Source: Neovahlkampfia damariscottae (lineage: Eukaryota > Heterolobosea > Selenaionea > Neovahlkampfiida > Neovahlkampfiidae). From it: DNA of 18,676 bases. Positions 1 to 9,046 of this stretch are shown here, piece by piece. Position 1 is the first letter of the stretch, and every line of letters begins with the position of its first letter. Below the pieces are notes generated by a model, which saw nothing but the letters and a program-made list of their open reading frames with translations, ran no database searches and was not told the DNA's origin. The stretch is taken from positions 1 to 18,676 of the forward strand of contig JABLTG010000257.1 of assembly GCA_016618085.1 (NCBI GenBank), read 5' to 3'. Made by a program: the position numbers and the translations under genes.

Positions 1-9
1 GTTGAAAAC

Positions 10-19
10 CCAATCAAAT
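10..19 (+). promoter_or_regulatory. CCAATCAAAT core element of the C2-MORN-VPS9 gene
   Basis: An exact CCAATCAAAT ends 10 nt before the ATG at 30. The same ten bases sit 9 and 7 nt from the starts of the JmjC and ALDH7A1 genes. Its closeness to the ATG suggests a promoter or initiator with a very short leader. Confidence 0.55.
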
Positions 20-29
20 CGCTTCACTG

Positions 30-2308
30 ATGAGCAAGACACAAACCATTTTGGTTCAAATAACTGGATTCAGTTTTGATCTTGTTAAAAATAACATTAG
101 TGTTGAACTATCTATTCAAGATCAAATATACAACACATCAATAGACAAAGAAATTTTTCATGATAAATTTTTCTTCAAGTTTCAAAACAAATCACTAAAA
201 ACTTCATAGAATCCAAGAAAATGACATATTAATAATAAATGTATCATATCAAAATCAAATACTTGCAAAAGCAGAATGTAATATTTCCGAAATCCTAAAA
301 AAAAAAACAAATTTCTCCACAGGTAACATAAATTTTTTAATCTCACCTAAAAAGAAAAATCACATGATTTAATAGATTATGTTACTGAAAATTCAAGAGG
401 ATGTGTCACTACTAAATTTACTTTGATTAATGATGAAATAAATCAAAGTTCTTTACAAACCACAATGAACTATTTTAAAAAAGAACCAAGAAAATTATCA
501 ACGATTGTAACTACATCAAAAAGTGGAGATAAATATGTTGGAAAGTCATTAACAGGCAAAAGACATGGAAAAGTAAAAAATAATAATTTACTCAAAAAAA
601 TCGAAGGGAGAATTACATTACTCCAATGGAACAAAATACTTTGGAGATTGGAAAAATGATAAAAAAGAAGGATTTGGTATTTTCATTTCAAAAGAATCAA
701 TATATTATGGAAATTGGAGTCTCGGAGAAAAAGATGGTATGGGAATTGAAGTTTTTGAAGATGGTACTTTTTTTGATGGAAACTGGAAAAAAGGAATAAA
801 ATCAGGTGAAGGTTTGTTGAAAATGTCAAATGGTGATTCCTTATATGGAATTTGGAACGACGAATCAGTACAAGGAATCTTCAAAAAAGGAAAATTGGAA
901 AATGCCTCAAAGTGAGAATTTAAACACTTCTAATGATTTAGTTGCTCTATAATACTACTCAAAGAGAAATTAAATCTATTAAAAGAACATGATTTAAGTT
1001 TTGGAGTTGTGAAATCAAAGAAATTGATCAACAAATGGGAATCTTTGTTTCTTTCTTATTCAGAAGTCATCAATGAACAAAAAGAAAAATTTCGTTCTTT
1101 TATTTTCAAAGAAATCGAAACATTTGTTTTGAAAAAGGAAGAAATTGGAAAACAAAATGTTAAAAATTTTGTTGAAAATCTGTGCAAGTAAATCAATGAA
1201 TTTGGTATAATACTTAATCTTTTAGATTTGAATTATCTGACATCATTAAGACTTTTGTTGATATTTTTTATTTCAGATATTCTGGGAATTTATCAGTGAA
1301 TGCTTCTTTGAGATCACAAGCATTAGATGATTTTTTATCATTTGTTGATTCATTTCATGGTAATATTTTATATATTGTTGGTAAAGAATCAATGGATATT
1401 TACTCAGAAAAGAAAATGATGTATTGGTTGAAAAATTATATTTTGAAAATGATTTATAAACCATTGTTTTCAATTTATACAAAAATTGTAAATGATTTCA
1501 TTTTATATAATTCTTTTAGTATCAAGAGAGAGATAACTATTTTAAGTATAAAATTTTGAGTTTATCCAATGCAAATCCCAAAGAAATGGGAATTTTAGAA
1601 TCATTGATTCCAAACGAAAAAGAACCTTATTTAAGCTCAATTCAAATTTTAGAAGAGATTTCTTCATTTCAAACAGCCTATGAAAAATTTGATTGTTTGG
1701 TGAAATCAACAAATGAAATGAAGAAATCTATTGATGATTTGACAAATAATCAAGGTGCAGATGATTTATTTCCTATATCAATTTTCATTTTTGTGAAATC
1801 AAAAATTCAAAATGTATATAGTTTGTTCAAATTTCTTCAAGATTTTGCAGATGAAAGAGTGATTGAATCTGAACAAGCTTACAGATTCACTGTTTTTGAA
1901 TTGATTTTAGATTTCATTGAAACCATTGATATGAATATTAAAGATACATCTGGTACATTGGTACCAATAACAATGTTCAAAGATCAATTAAGTCAATTGA
2001 TAAGAAAAGTATTCTTTGATGCAAAGAAAACTAAAACAGCACCAAATTTGAACTGGATTTCTTCTTTGTTTATTGAGATTGGAAATTATCAAAATATCAC
2101 AAAAGATTTGACTGTTTCACCTGAATGTTTGAAAATTGAGTTAAATGAGAATGAAATTGAAATTTTGAAAGAGATTTTAAAAATTGTAGGATTGAAATTA
2201 GTATTGGATGAATACTTTAAAATTACCTATGAGATGATTTATCCATCGACCGTTTATCATCAAATGGCTCAGACATTGGAAAAATTGATGGACAAACATC
2301 ATATTTAG
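30..2308 (+). CDS. C2-MORN-VPS9 domain protein, probable Rab5-type guanine nucleotide exchange factor
   Basis: Seven exons give 686 residues: 30-178, 210-322, 376-572, 607-911, 942-1187, 1226-1487, 1520-2308. All six introns (30-53 nt) are GT-AG and the joined length is a multiple of three. Residues 1-105 look like a C2 beta-sandwich, split by two introns. Residues about 141-253 hold roughly five MORN repeats (for example YFGDWKNDKKEGFG). Residues about 400-561 match a VPS9 domain: G503-A504-D505-D506 followed by LFP, then AYRFT with Y545 and T548, equivalent to the conserved Tyr and Thr of the family. The last 125 residues are helical and unrecognised. VPS9 domains load GTP onto Rab5-family GTPases on early endosomes, and MORN plus VPS9 recalls the C-terminal half of ALS2/alsin. 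The ATG at 30 is chosen because a CCAATCAAAT element lies just upstream and the C2-like fold starts there. VPS9 and MORN calls are firm; the C2 call is moderate. Confidence 0.85.
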
Positions 2309-2333
2309 GTTGTTAAAAATATTCAATTTGATC

Positions 2334-2339
2334 AATAAA
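2334..2339 (+). terminator. AATAAA poly(A) signal of the C2-MORN-VPS9 gene
   Basis: AATAAA begins 26 nt after the TAG at 2306-2308 and lies within the 86 nt before the next ATG, so cleavage must fall very near the promoter of the following gene. Confidence 0.5.
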
Positions 2340-2372
2340 TCATGTTTATTGTTATTGAAACATTTCGGTTTG

Positions 2373-2379
2373 TGATTGG
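2373..2379 (-). promoter_or_regulatory. Inverted CCAATCA element before the D-serine dehydratase-like gene
   Basis: TGATTGG on the plus strand is CCAATCA on the minus strand, 15 nt before the ATG at 2395. It is the only gene here whose nearest element is inverted relative to the gene, so it is weaker support for the motif. Confidence 0.35.
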
Positions 2380-2394
2380 ATAATTTCAAAAAAA

Positions 2395-3615
2395 ATGAAA
2401 CGAACATTCTTTGCTGTCAAAATTCCAAAGCATTACAATTTTTCCACTTTAAAACAACTTGAAACACCATCTGTTCTAATTGATAAACAAATTTTAATTA
2501 AAAATATAAAAAACATGCAAAAAATCAGCAACAAGCATAAATTAAAATTGAGACCTCATATAAAAACACATAAATGTGTTGAAATAGCTAAAATTCAACA
2601 ACAAGAAGGCTCAGTTGGTATTTCTTGTTCAAAACATCAAGAAGGTAAATTACAAACAGAATTATTTTAATTTTTTGGTTTAGCTTTAGTTTTCCTTGAA
2701 AGTGGTTTTAATAACATCACAGTAACTCATCCTTTGATTGATGAAAATAAAATTCTGGTATTGTTACAAAAATCAAATGATTTTGATTCCAATGTGAATT
2801 TGACATTCGATAGCATGTATGGATTATCAAATATTGAAAGAGTTGCAAATAAAATTAAAAAAAAAATACCAATATTTTTGAAAATTGATGTTGGTTTGAA
2901 CAGATGTGGTGTGGATCCAGAAGATACAGAAAAAATAAATCAAATTATTGAATTCATCAAAAACTCACAATATTTGGAATTTATGGGATTGATATCCCAT
3001 GCAGGAAATTCTTATATGGCAAAGGATAAAGAAGCCGTTCTTGAAGTTGCTAAAAAAGAAATTGATATCCTCAATACTCTTCATTCAAAAATGTTAAAAA
3101 AAATTTTCTTCAAAGAAATATCAATTGGTAGTACACCAACATGTTTAGTCAGTGACTATTACAAAAACATAACTGAAATTAGACCAGGAAATTATGTTTT
3201 CAATGACAAAACTCCTCTCCGATTAGATTTGATTGAAAAAAATGAAATTGCACTTTCAGTATTATCAACAGTTGTTTCTGAAAATCAAAATTATTACATC
3301 ATTGATTCAGGTTCAAAAACTTTAACATCTGATTCGGGTGGCCACGGTTCATCATCAGATTCATTTGGAGATGTTTTCAAACTTGATGATTTCCCAAACA
3401 AAAATGAATTTTTGAAAGTAAATAAACTATCAGAAGAACATGGCTGGATTTCAAAACCAAAAGAAAAAATTGATGATTTTGCTATTGGATCAAAATGCAG
3501 AATTATCCCAAATCATTCATGTCCAATTTCCAATTTAATTGATGAATTTGTTATTGTTGAAAATGGAATGGTTATTGACAGATGGAAAGTAAATGCAAGA
3601 GGAAAAGCATTGTAA
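2395..3615 (+). CDS. D-serine dehydratase / D-threonine aldolase-like PLP enzyme
   Basis: Two exons (2395-2644 and 2684-3615) encode 393 residues; the 39-nt intron is GT-AG. The N-terminal alanine-racemase-like barrel (fold type III) carries RPHIKTHK at 53-60. The lysine of that motif, K57, is the expected Schiff-base residue for pyridoxal phosphate. Near the C-terminus PNHSC supplies H361 and C363, the expected zinc ligands of the eukaryotic D-serine dehydratase (DSD1) family. Those enzymes convert D-serine to pyruvate and ammonia; close relatives cleave D-threonine to glycine and acetaldehyde. Sequence alone does not separate the two activities. Length fits the family (about 375-430). No targeting signal is obvious. 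The 3' end converges on the JmjC gene with 17 nt between stop codons. An alternative acceptor 6 nt downstream would remove two residues. Confidence 0.88.
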
Positions 3616-3622
3616 TTAAATT

Positions 3623-3628
3623 TTTATT
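3623..3628 (-). terminator. AATAAA poly(A) signal of the JmjC gene
   Basis: On the minus strand AATAAA starts 5 nt after the TGA at 3635-3633, inside the 17-nt gap between convergent stop codons. Cleavage downstream of it would fall within the coding end of the D-serine dehydratase-like gene. Confidence 0.5.
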
Positions 3629-3632
3629 CTAC

Positions 3633-5102
3633 TCAGTAATTAACATCGGTATATCCATGAACCATGCATCTCAAGAAGAAACATAAATATTTCACTCCAA
3701 CAACATGGCCAGCAACTTTTTCAACATAATCTGCTAAAATGATATCTAATATTCCATCATGAGATTTTTTTAGCTTATCAAATTCAAAACTGATTTTTTG
3801 GACATGCATGCGTATTTCTTGTAAAACATCTTCATCAACACTTCCATTGACAGGACATTTTTCATGATCAAATTCATCATGACATTTCAAAGTATTGTAT
3901 AACGCTTTGTAACGATTTTCCAATAAGGCATCATTGATAAATTTTGTATCTGAACCTTCTGTGACTTCTCTCACAAGTAGTCTTAAGTATGCGACTGTTT
4001 CTTTAATCCTTTGAATATTTTTTGCAGGACCATGTGGAACAGTATCAATAGAAGGAGGTAATCCAATCATATGTAAATTTGGAGTTGCGATTGTTTCTTT
4101 ATTTTCACTCCAAACATTAACACTGATAGATAGATCAATAGCTTCAACTCGATGAAACCAATATGGTGGTATATATAACACATCACCTTTTTCAATAGTC
4201 ACTTCAATTCCCCTCGCACCTCCAAACAATGGAAATAACTCTTTGTTTGGATTTTCAAAGTCAACTTCTGATTGACGATCTTTTGGATGTGCAAATGGAT
4301 GTAAATATAAATTTTTGTATTGCTCAGGTGGAAATAATATAAATTTTTTCTTACCATAAAGTTGAACATAAAAATTTGCTGTTGGATCATAATGAGCGTG
4401 TGTAATGACATTTTTACCCAACCAGACATTAATACTTGTGAATTGAGGTTTCAATTTTTCATCCTTTGGATTTGGAAGAATGAAAAAACTTGGGTCTAAG
4501 TCATGACTGATTTTATAAAATCCATGTCTGTCTTCAAGTTTTCCTGTGTAATAAAAATGAACTTTTGAATTTTTAGCTTCAGAAAAGAAATCTTCAGTCA
4601 ACATATTTTTCCATTTCTTTACAGATTTTCTTAATACTTTTTTTAATCCTGCCATAGGTCTGTATCTTTCTTCATAGACGAAAATGTTGGAAACATCTTG
4701 AACAGCAACTCTGTCTAAAACTTGAATTCTCTTTTTGATATATTCAGGATTCCATTTAAGAGCTTTCCAATCTTGAATTGGAGCATTTTTGAGTAACACC
4801 GGTATTCCAGAACGAGCAACATCCTGAGCGAATAATTCTTTGGATATTTGATGATTCCATTCTTCTACAGGTACTTGACCCATAATAGCATGTTTTGGTA
4901 CTTTTGCATTTCCTGATTTTGTTATAACATAAGCAAGTGTGAAAAGAACAAAAATTGTTGAAACGAAAATTAAAGTTGTTTTGTGTGCTGAAAAAAAGTT
5001 TTTTTTTGACTTTAAAGTGGTGTTTCCTATGTATTCATTTGGATCATCGTCATATAAATTTTGATTTTTTTTTCCTCTTCTCACAACAGAATCAACCAAC
5101 AT
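3633..5102 (-). CDS. Membrane-anchored JmjC/cupin 2-oxoglutarate dioxygenase
   Basis: One uninterrupted frame of 489 residues ends in TGA. A basic N-terminus (RRGKK, KSKK) precedes one hydrophobic segment at about 43-61, which reads as a type II signal anchor. It is followed by a cupin_8/JmjC fold. The iron ligands are visible: H237-Y-D239 in THAHYDP and the distal H317 in IPPYWFHRVEA. The lysines after YVQLYG (251-253) sit where the 2-oxoglutarate carboxylate is bound. The family includes FIH, JMJD5, TYW5 and other protein or RNA hydroxylases. The anchor suggests the catalytic domain faces the ER/Golgi lumen, which would exclude a histone demethylase role; that is inference and the substrate is unknown. 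The last 150 residues are helical and unrecognised. The ATG lies 9 nt after a CCAATCAAAT element, and the promoter region is shared with ALDH7A1. Confidence 0.85.
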   Translation of the reverse strand: MLVDSVVRRGKKNQNLYDDDPNEYIGNTTLKSKKNFFSAHKTTLIFVSTIFVLFTLAYVITKSGNAKVPKHAIMGQVPVEEWNHQISKELFAQDVARSGIPVLLKNAPIQDWKALKWNPEYIKKRIQVLDRVAVQDVSNIFVYEERYRPMAGLKKVLRKSVKKWKNMLTEDFFSEAKNSKVHFYYTGKLEDRHGFYKISHDLDPSFFILPNPKDEKLKPQFTSINVWLGKNVITHAHYDPTANFYVQLYGKKKFILFPPEQYKNLYLHPFAHPKDRQSEVDFENPNKELFPLFGGARGIEVTIEKGDVLYIPPYWFHRVEAIDLSISVNVWSENKETIATPNLHMIGLPPSIDTVPHGPAKNIQRIKETVAYLRLLVREVTEGSDTKFINDALLENRYKALYNTLKCHDEFDHEKCPVNGSVDEDVLQEIRMHVQKISFEFDKLKKSHDGILDIILADYVEKVAGHVVGVKYLCFFLRCMVHGYTDVNY

Positions 5103-5111
5103 TTTATCAAA

Positions 5112-5121
5112 ATTTGATTGG
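5112..5121 (-). promoter_or_regulatory. CCAATCAAAT core element of the JmjC gene
   Basis: An exact CCAATCAAAT on the minus strand ends 9 nt before the minus-strand ATG at 5102. It lies in a 149-nt divergent region whose opposite end carries the ALDH7A1 copy, so each gene has its own oriented element. Confidence 0.55.
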
Positions 5122-5234
5122 ATAAAAAACTACAAAGGTTTTTTTTCATTTTATTTTATTTTATGAGACATTTTATATTTTAAAAAAGGAGATTTCTTTC
5201 CGTTGAATCAAATAAATTCTTCTGGGCTATTTGT

Positions 5235-5244
5235 CCAATCAAAT
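5235..5244 (+). promoter_or_regulatory. CCAATCAAAT core element of ALDH7A1
   Basis: An exact CCAATCAAAT ends 7 nt before the ATG at 5252. The intervening bases TTTCTCA leave no room for a normal-length 5' leader if transcription starts downstream of the element. Confidence 0.55.
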
Positions 5245-5251
5245 TTCTCAA

Positions 5252-7028
5252 ATGTTTCGTTTGAACAAACTCCACAAAGTATCATTCAAAAGAACCAAAT
5301 TTACCTTTCAAAAATACCCATTTTTAAAACAACTTGGACTTGAAGAAAACAATTTGGGTGTCTATTCAAATGGAAAATGGCTTGGTTCTGGAGAAGCAGT
5401 TATTTCAAATAACCCAGTAACAAATGAACCAACTGCTACTGTAACCACAGCTACTAAAAATGAATATGATGATGCTGTTGAAGCTACTTTAAAAAATAAC
5501 AAAATTTGGCAAAAAATGCCTGCTCCAAAAAGAGGTAAAAAAAAAAAAAAAAAAATTTAAAAAAAATAAACAGGTGAAATTGTGAGACAAATTGGTAATG
5601 CTTTAAGAGATAATTTAGAACCACTTGGAAAACTTGTTTCACTTGAAATGGGAAAAATTTTACCAGAAGGAATTGGTGAAGTTCAAGAGTATGTTGATAT
5701 TTGCGATTACGCAGTTGGTTTGTCAAGAATGATAAATGGACAAATGATTCCTAGTGAAAGAGAAGATCACACCATGTTTGAAATGTGGAATCCATTGGGA
5801 ACTTGTAAAAAACAAATGTTAAATTTTTAACACATTTTTCAAGTGGGTGTCATCAGTGCTTTTAATTTTCCAGTCGCTGTTTTTGGTTGGAATTCAGCTA
5901 TTGGTATGATTACAGGAAATTCTACCATTTGGAAAGGTGCTCCAACAACACCTTTGTCTTCAGTTGCTGTGACAAAAATTTGTGCAAAAGTTCTTGAACA
6001 AAATAATTTACCAGGTTCAATTTGCTCATTAGTAACAGGAGGCGCTGATATTGGTGAATTGATTTCAAATGATAAACGTCTTCCATTAGTTTCATTCACT
6101 GGAAGTACACCTGTTGGTAAAAAAGTAGGACTTCAAGTTCAAGAAAGATTCGGAAAATCTATCCTTGAATTAGGTGGTAATAATGCTATTGTGGTCATGG
6201 AAGATGCAAATCTTGATTTAGCAGTTCGTGCGATTTTATTCGCTTCTGTTGGAACAGCAGGTCAAAGATGCACAACTACAAGAAGATTGGTAATATTTTT
6301 AAACATAAATTAATTTTTAGATTCTCCACGAATCAATTTATGACAAATTTTTAGAAGGTTTAATTAAAGCTCATGGACATATCAAAATTGGAGATCCATT
6401 AGAAAATGGAATTTTATGTGGACCATTACATACAAAACAATCTGTAATGAATTATAAATTTGCTGTTGATGCTGCAAAGAAAGAAGTGACCAAAAATTTC
6501 ATTGACCATTTTTAGGGTGGAAAAATTCTCATTGGTGGAAATGTTCTTTCAAGAGAAGGAAATTTTGTTGAACCAACTGTTATTTTAGTTGAAAAAGATT
6601 CCCAAATTGCTCAAACTGAAACTTTTGCTCCTATTCTTTACGTAATGAAAACAAAATCACTTGATGAAGCAATTGAAATTAATAATTCAGTGGAACAAGG
6701 ATTAAGTTCAAGTTTATTCACAACAGATCCAATTAAAATTGCAAAATGGACAGGGTAAGTTCATTCTTTATTTTTTGATTCATTCCTAACTTAGTGCATT
6801 GGGTTCTGATTGTGGAATTGTAAATGTTAACATTCCAACAAATGGCGCAGAAATTGGGTAATCATTAATTTTCTGAAATTTTTTAGTGGAGCTTTTGGAG
6901 GTAATAAAGCTACAGGCTGGGGTAGAGAAGCAGGTTCAGACAGTTGGAAACAATACATGAGAAGAAGTACTGTTACAATGAATAATGGAACTGAATTACC
7001 TTTGGCACAAGGAATTAAATTTGATTAA
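5252..7028 (+). CDS. ALDH7A1: Alpha-aminoadipic semialdehyde dehydrogenase (antiquitin, ALDH7A1)
   Basis: Seven exons (5252-5534, 5574-5804, 5844-6289, 6321-6485, 6516-6754, 6795-6857, 6887-7028) give 522 residues, close to animal antiquitin. The reading is collinear with ALDH7A1 to its end ([11 protein letters not shown]). Catalytic residues are in place: N179 in AFNFP, E280 in LELGGNN and C314 in GQRCTT, with the usual 34-residue Glu-to-Cys spacing. The enzyme oxidises alpha-aminoadipic semialdehyde to alpha-aminoadipate in lysine breakdown, using NAD, and also acts on betaine aldehyde in animals. The first 25 residues are rich in Lys/Arg, Ser and Phe without acids, which suggests a mitochondrial presequence. 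The six introns are 29-40 nt; the first carries a run of 19 A and the fourth has a GTGACC donor. The AATAAA at 7027 overlaps the stop codon. Confidence 0.96.
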
Positions 7029-7032
7029 TAAA
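7027..7032 (+). terminator. AATAAA poly(A) signal overlapping the ALDH7A1 stop codon
   Basis: The last two bases of the TAA at 7026-7028 are the first two of AATAAA. The next gene starts 45 nt after the stop. Confidence 0.5.
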
Positions 7033-7045
7033 ATTTTGAAATTAT

Positions 7046-7055
7046 CCAATTATAA
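7046..7055 (+). promoter_or_regulatory. CCAATTATAA element of the leucyl aminopeptidase gene
   Basis: This variant of the CCAAT element lies 18 nt before the ATG at 7074, in the 45 nt between two genes on the same strand. Its presence argues for a separate promoter rather than read-through from ALDH7A1. Confidence 0.45.
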
Positions 7056-7073
7056 TTTCTCCTGCTTCAAAAA

Positions 7074-8510
7074 ATGTTTTTGTCAAGAAGTGTGAGAAAA
7101 TACTCAAAAAAAAATTTCCTTGTTGGACGTTTTAAAGATGGTTCATTCACACCTCTTGGTGAAAAAAAACTTGGAAAAGATTTTTTAAAAGATGAAGAAT
7201 GGAAAAAAGGAACAACTAGAATAATTTACAAAGAAGATGAAAAAATAGCGATCGTTGGAGTTGATTCATATGATGAAAAATTAAAAAAACAATACTCAAA
7301 AACAAATGAAGAATTTTTTAACAACCAAGATATTTCAACTTCAATTATGTCAGGTGTAAAAAGTTTAATGAAAGATGATTCAAAAATTGAAAAAATCACA
7401 ATTGATAATTTTGGAAACTCAAAAGAAGAAGCTTATGGTTCACATATGGCTACATTAAAATTTCCAAAAATTACTTCAAAATCACCAAAAGAACTTGTTT
7501 CATTTGAATATGAATCAAAAGAAAATGAAGAAATTTTACGAGGAAAAATAATTGCTGAATCACAAATAATGGCTGCAAATTTAGCATCTACACCTGCAAA
7601 TTATTTAACTCCAAAACTTTTTTGTGATGTTGTTTCAGATAAATTACAAAATACGAAAGTCTACAACAAGCAATGGGCGGAACAAATGAAAATGAATTCA
7701 TTTCTTTCTGTTTCAAAAGGATCAACAGAAGAACCAAAAATCTTAGAATCCACATATTTTGGACGAACATCATCAAATGAAATTGATTTAGTTTTGGTTG
7801 GAAAAGGTGTAACTTTTGACTCAGGTGGTATTTCATTGAAACCTGGTGCAGGAATGAAAGAGATGAAAGGAGATATGGGTGGATCTGCTGCAGTAATGAG
7901 TGCAATGTATGGAATTTCTAATTTAAAATTACCATTGAATGTGGTTGCAATTTCATTTCTTTGTGAAAATATGCCTGCTGGAAATGCTTTAAAACCTGGT
8001 GATGTTGTCACAGCAATGAACGGAAAAACTATTGAAGTTGACAACACTGACGCTGAAGGAAGATTGATTTTGGCTGATGCTCTCTGTTATGCATCTACAT
8101 TGAAACCAAAAGTCATTATTGATGTCGCAACATTAACAGGAGCTGCTGTGATTGCTTTAGGTTCTCCAGTCAATGCTGTCTTTTCAAGAAATAATGAATT
8201 ATGGGATTTAATAGAAAAATCAGGTTGTAAATCTAAAGATTTAATGTGGAGATTACCATTATTCTCACAATATTTTGAATCAATGAAATCACAAGTTGCT
8301 GATTTTCAAAATATGTCAACAAAGAGAGAAGCAGGTTCTGGTGTTGGAGCTATTTTCTTAAATGAATTTGTGGATGAAAAAATTATAAATTATGCTCATT
8401 TAGATGTCGCAGGAACTGCTATGAGTTCAAAAGGCATGACAGGAAGACCAACAAAAGCTTTAATTGAATTTGCTGATTTATTATCACAGGATTTAAATCA
8501 ATTACCATAA
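7074..8510 (+). CDS. LAP3: M17 leucyl aminopeptidase
   Basis: An intronless frame encodes 478 residues. The catalytic C-terminal domain carries the M17 signature NTDAEGRL at 324-331. Expected dimetal ligands are K244 and D249 (GKGVTFDSGG), D267 (MKGDMGG), D326 and E328; K256 and R330 are the usual catalytic pair. These enzymes are hexameric zinc or manganese exopeptidases that release N-terminal residues, often leucine, in peptide turnover. The N-terminus (MFLSRSVRKYSKKNF) is basic, hydroxylated and free of acids, so it resembles a mitochondrial presequence, unlike the mostly cytosolic animal enzyme. The ATG follows the ALDH7A1 stop by only 45 nt, with CCAATTATAA in between. The stop codon lies 6 nt from the end of the small frame on the opposite strand. 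Confidence 0.95.
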   Translation: MFLSRSVRKYSKKNFLVGRFKDGSFTPLGEKKLGKDFLKDEEWKKGTTRIIYKEDEKIAIVGVDSYDEKLKKQYSKTNEEFFNNQDISTSIMSGVKSLMKDDSKIEKITIDNFGNSKEEAYGSHMATLKFPKITSKSPKELVSFEYESKENEEILRGKIIAESQIMAANLASTPANYLTPKLFCDVVSDKLQNTKVYNKQWAEQMKMNSFLSVSKGSTEEPKILESTYFGRTSSNEIDLVLVGKGVTFDSGGISLKPGAGMKEMKGDMGGSAAVMSAMYGISNLKLPLNVVAISFLCENMPAGNALKPGDVVTAMNGKTIEVDNTDAEGRLILADALCYASTLKPKVIIDVATLTGAAVIALGSPVNAVFSRNNELWDLIEKSGCKSKDLMWRLPLFSQYFESMKSQVADFQNMSTKREAGSGVGAIFLNEFVDEKIINYAHLDVAGTAMSSKGMTGRPTKALIEFADLLSQDLNQLP

Positions 8511-8516
8511 AAAACA

Positions 8517-8900
8517 TCAATTTTGTTTTAATTTCTTTTCATATTTATATAATTTATCTTCTAATATTTTTCTTTGTTTGGAAGTGTATTGTTGTTCATG
8601 TGAGTTTGACCATCTTTCAATATCAATAAAATCTTCTTCAGATTCAATGAGTGAATTTTCTTCATCAGAATAATATTCAAACATTTGAAGTAAAAAAGTA
8701 CCTTCTCTTCTTTTTCTTTCTCTTCTTCGGTCACTTTCTTTTTTATAATTTTCTGCACGAATTTTATGCATTTTGTATGGTATAATTGTTGATAAACAAA
8801 GTAAAATAAAAATGTTTGAGGTGATTGAATGAGATCTGGTTGGTAGTCTTCTCTTTAGGAGATCAAGTCTTTTTTGAAAATTCTCCACTTTTTTCTGCAA
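8517..8900 (-). CDS. Small orphan protein with one hydrophobic segment; start uncertain
   Basis: An open frame of about 128 codons on the minus strand is probably a gene but is not recognised. In order it shows a basic amphipathic stretch, one hydrophobic segment (SNIFILLCLSTIIPY), a strongly basic region (RRRERKRREG), an acidic Glu/Asp/Ser region and a Lys-rich helix. The coordinates follow the open frame from a TTG codon at 8900, which is not a convincing start. The first in-frame ATG is at 8771 and would give 84 residues lacking the hydrophobic segment. Another possibility is an ATG mini-exon at 8961-8959 joined by a GT-AG intron (8958-8895) to the codons after 8895. A CCAATCATTT element on this strand (8933-8924) supports a minus-strand promoter here. 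It is convergent with the aminopeptidase gene, with a gap of 6 nt. Confidence 0.45.
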   Translation of the reverse strand: MQKKVENFQKRLDLLKRRLPTRSHSITSNIFILLCLSTIIPYKMHKIRAENYKKESDRRRERKRREGTFLLQMFEYYSDEENSLIESEEDFIDIERWSNSHEQQYTSKQRKILEDKLYKYEKKLKQN

Positions 8901-8923
8901 TTTTTCTGTGAGGTTGAAAAAGA

Positions 8924-8933
8924 AAATGATTGG
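8924..8933 (-). promoter_or_regulatory. CCAATCATTT element of the small minus-strand gene
   Basis: CCAATCATTT on the minus strand lies 23 nt before the TTG at 8900. The identical ten bases occur on the plus strand at 17609-17618 upstream of the phosphoesterase gene. A second minus-strand copy, CCAATCAAAA, lies at 9017-9026. Confidence 0.4.
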
Positions 8934-9036
8934 TGGAATGGAATATTTATAGAATCACCATTTGACTTTATAAAATGATGAAAAATTGAATTTTTTTCAA
9001 ATATTTCAAAATATCGTTTTGATTGGTATAAGTAAA

Positions 9037-9046
9037 CCAATAAAAA
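9037..9046 (+). promoter_or_regulatory. CCAATAAAAA element of the B-box/RCC1 gene
   Basis: A CCAAT element followed by an A-rich run lies about 50 nt before the ATG at 9096, in the divergent region shared with the small minus-strand frame. Spacing to the ATG is longer than for the other genes. Confidence 0.4.

Noticed and set aside
1273-1482. Minus-strand frame opposite exon 6 of the C2-MORN-VPS9 gene
   Set aside because: It overlaps VPS9 coding sequence and looks like low-complexity antisense.
4199-4429. Overlapping minus-strand frame within the JmjC gene
   Set aside because: It is a shifted frame of the JmjC coding sequence.
5484-5726. Minus-strand frame rich in Phe opposite ALDH7A1
   Set aside because: It is the antisense of the A-rich intron and exon of ALDH7A1; the Phe run comes from the A19 tract.
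7588-8047. Two minus-strand frames opposite the aminopeptidase
   Set aside because: They lie wholly inside a strongly conserved M17 coding sequence and have no recognisable domain or promoter element.
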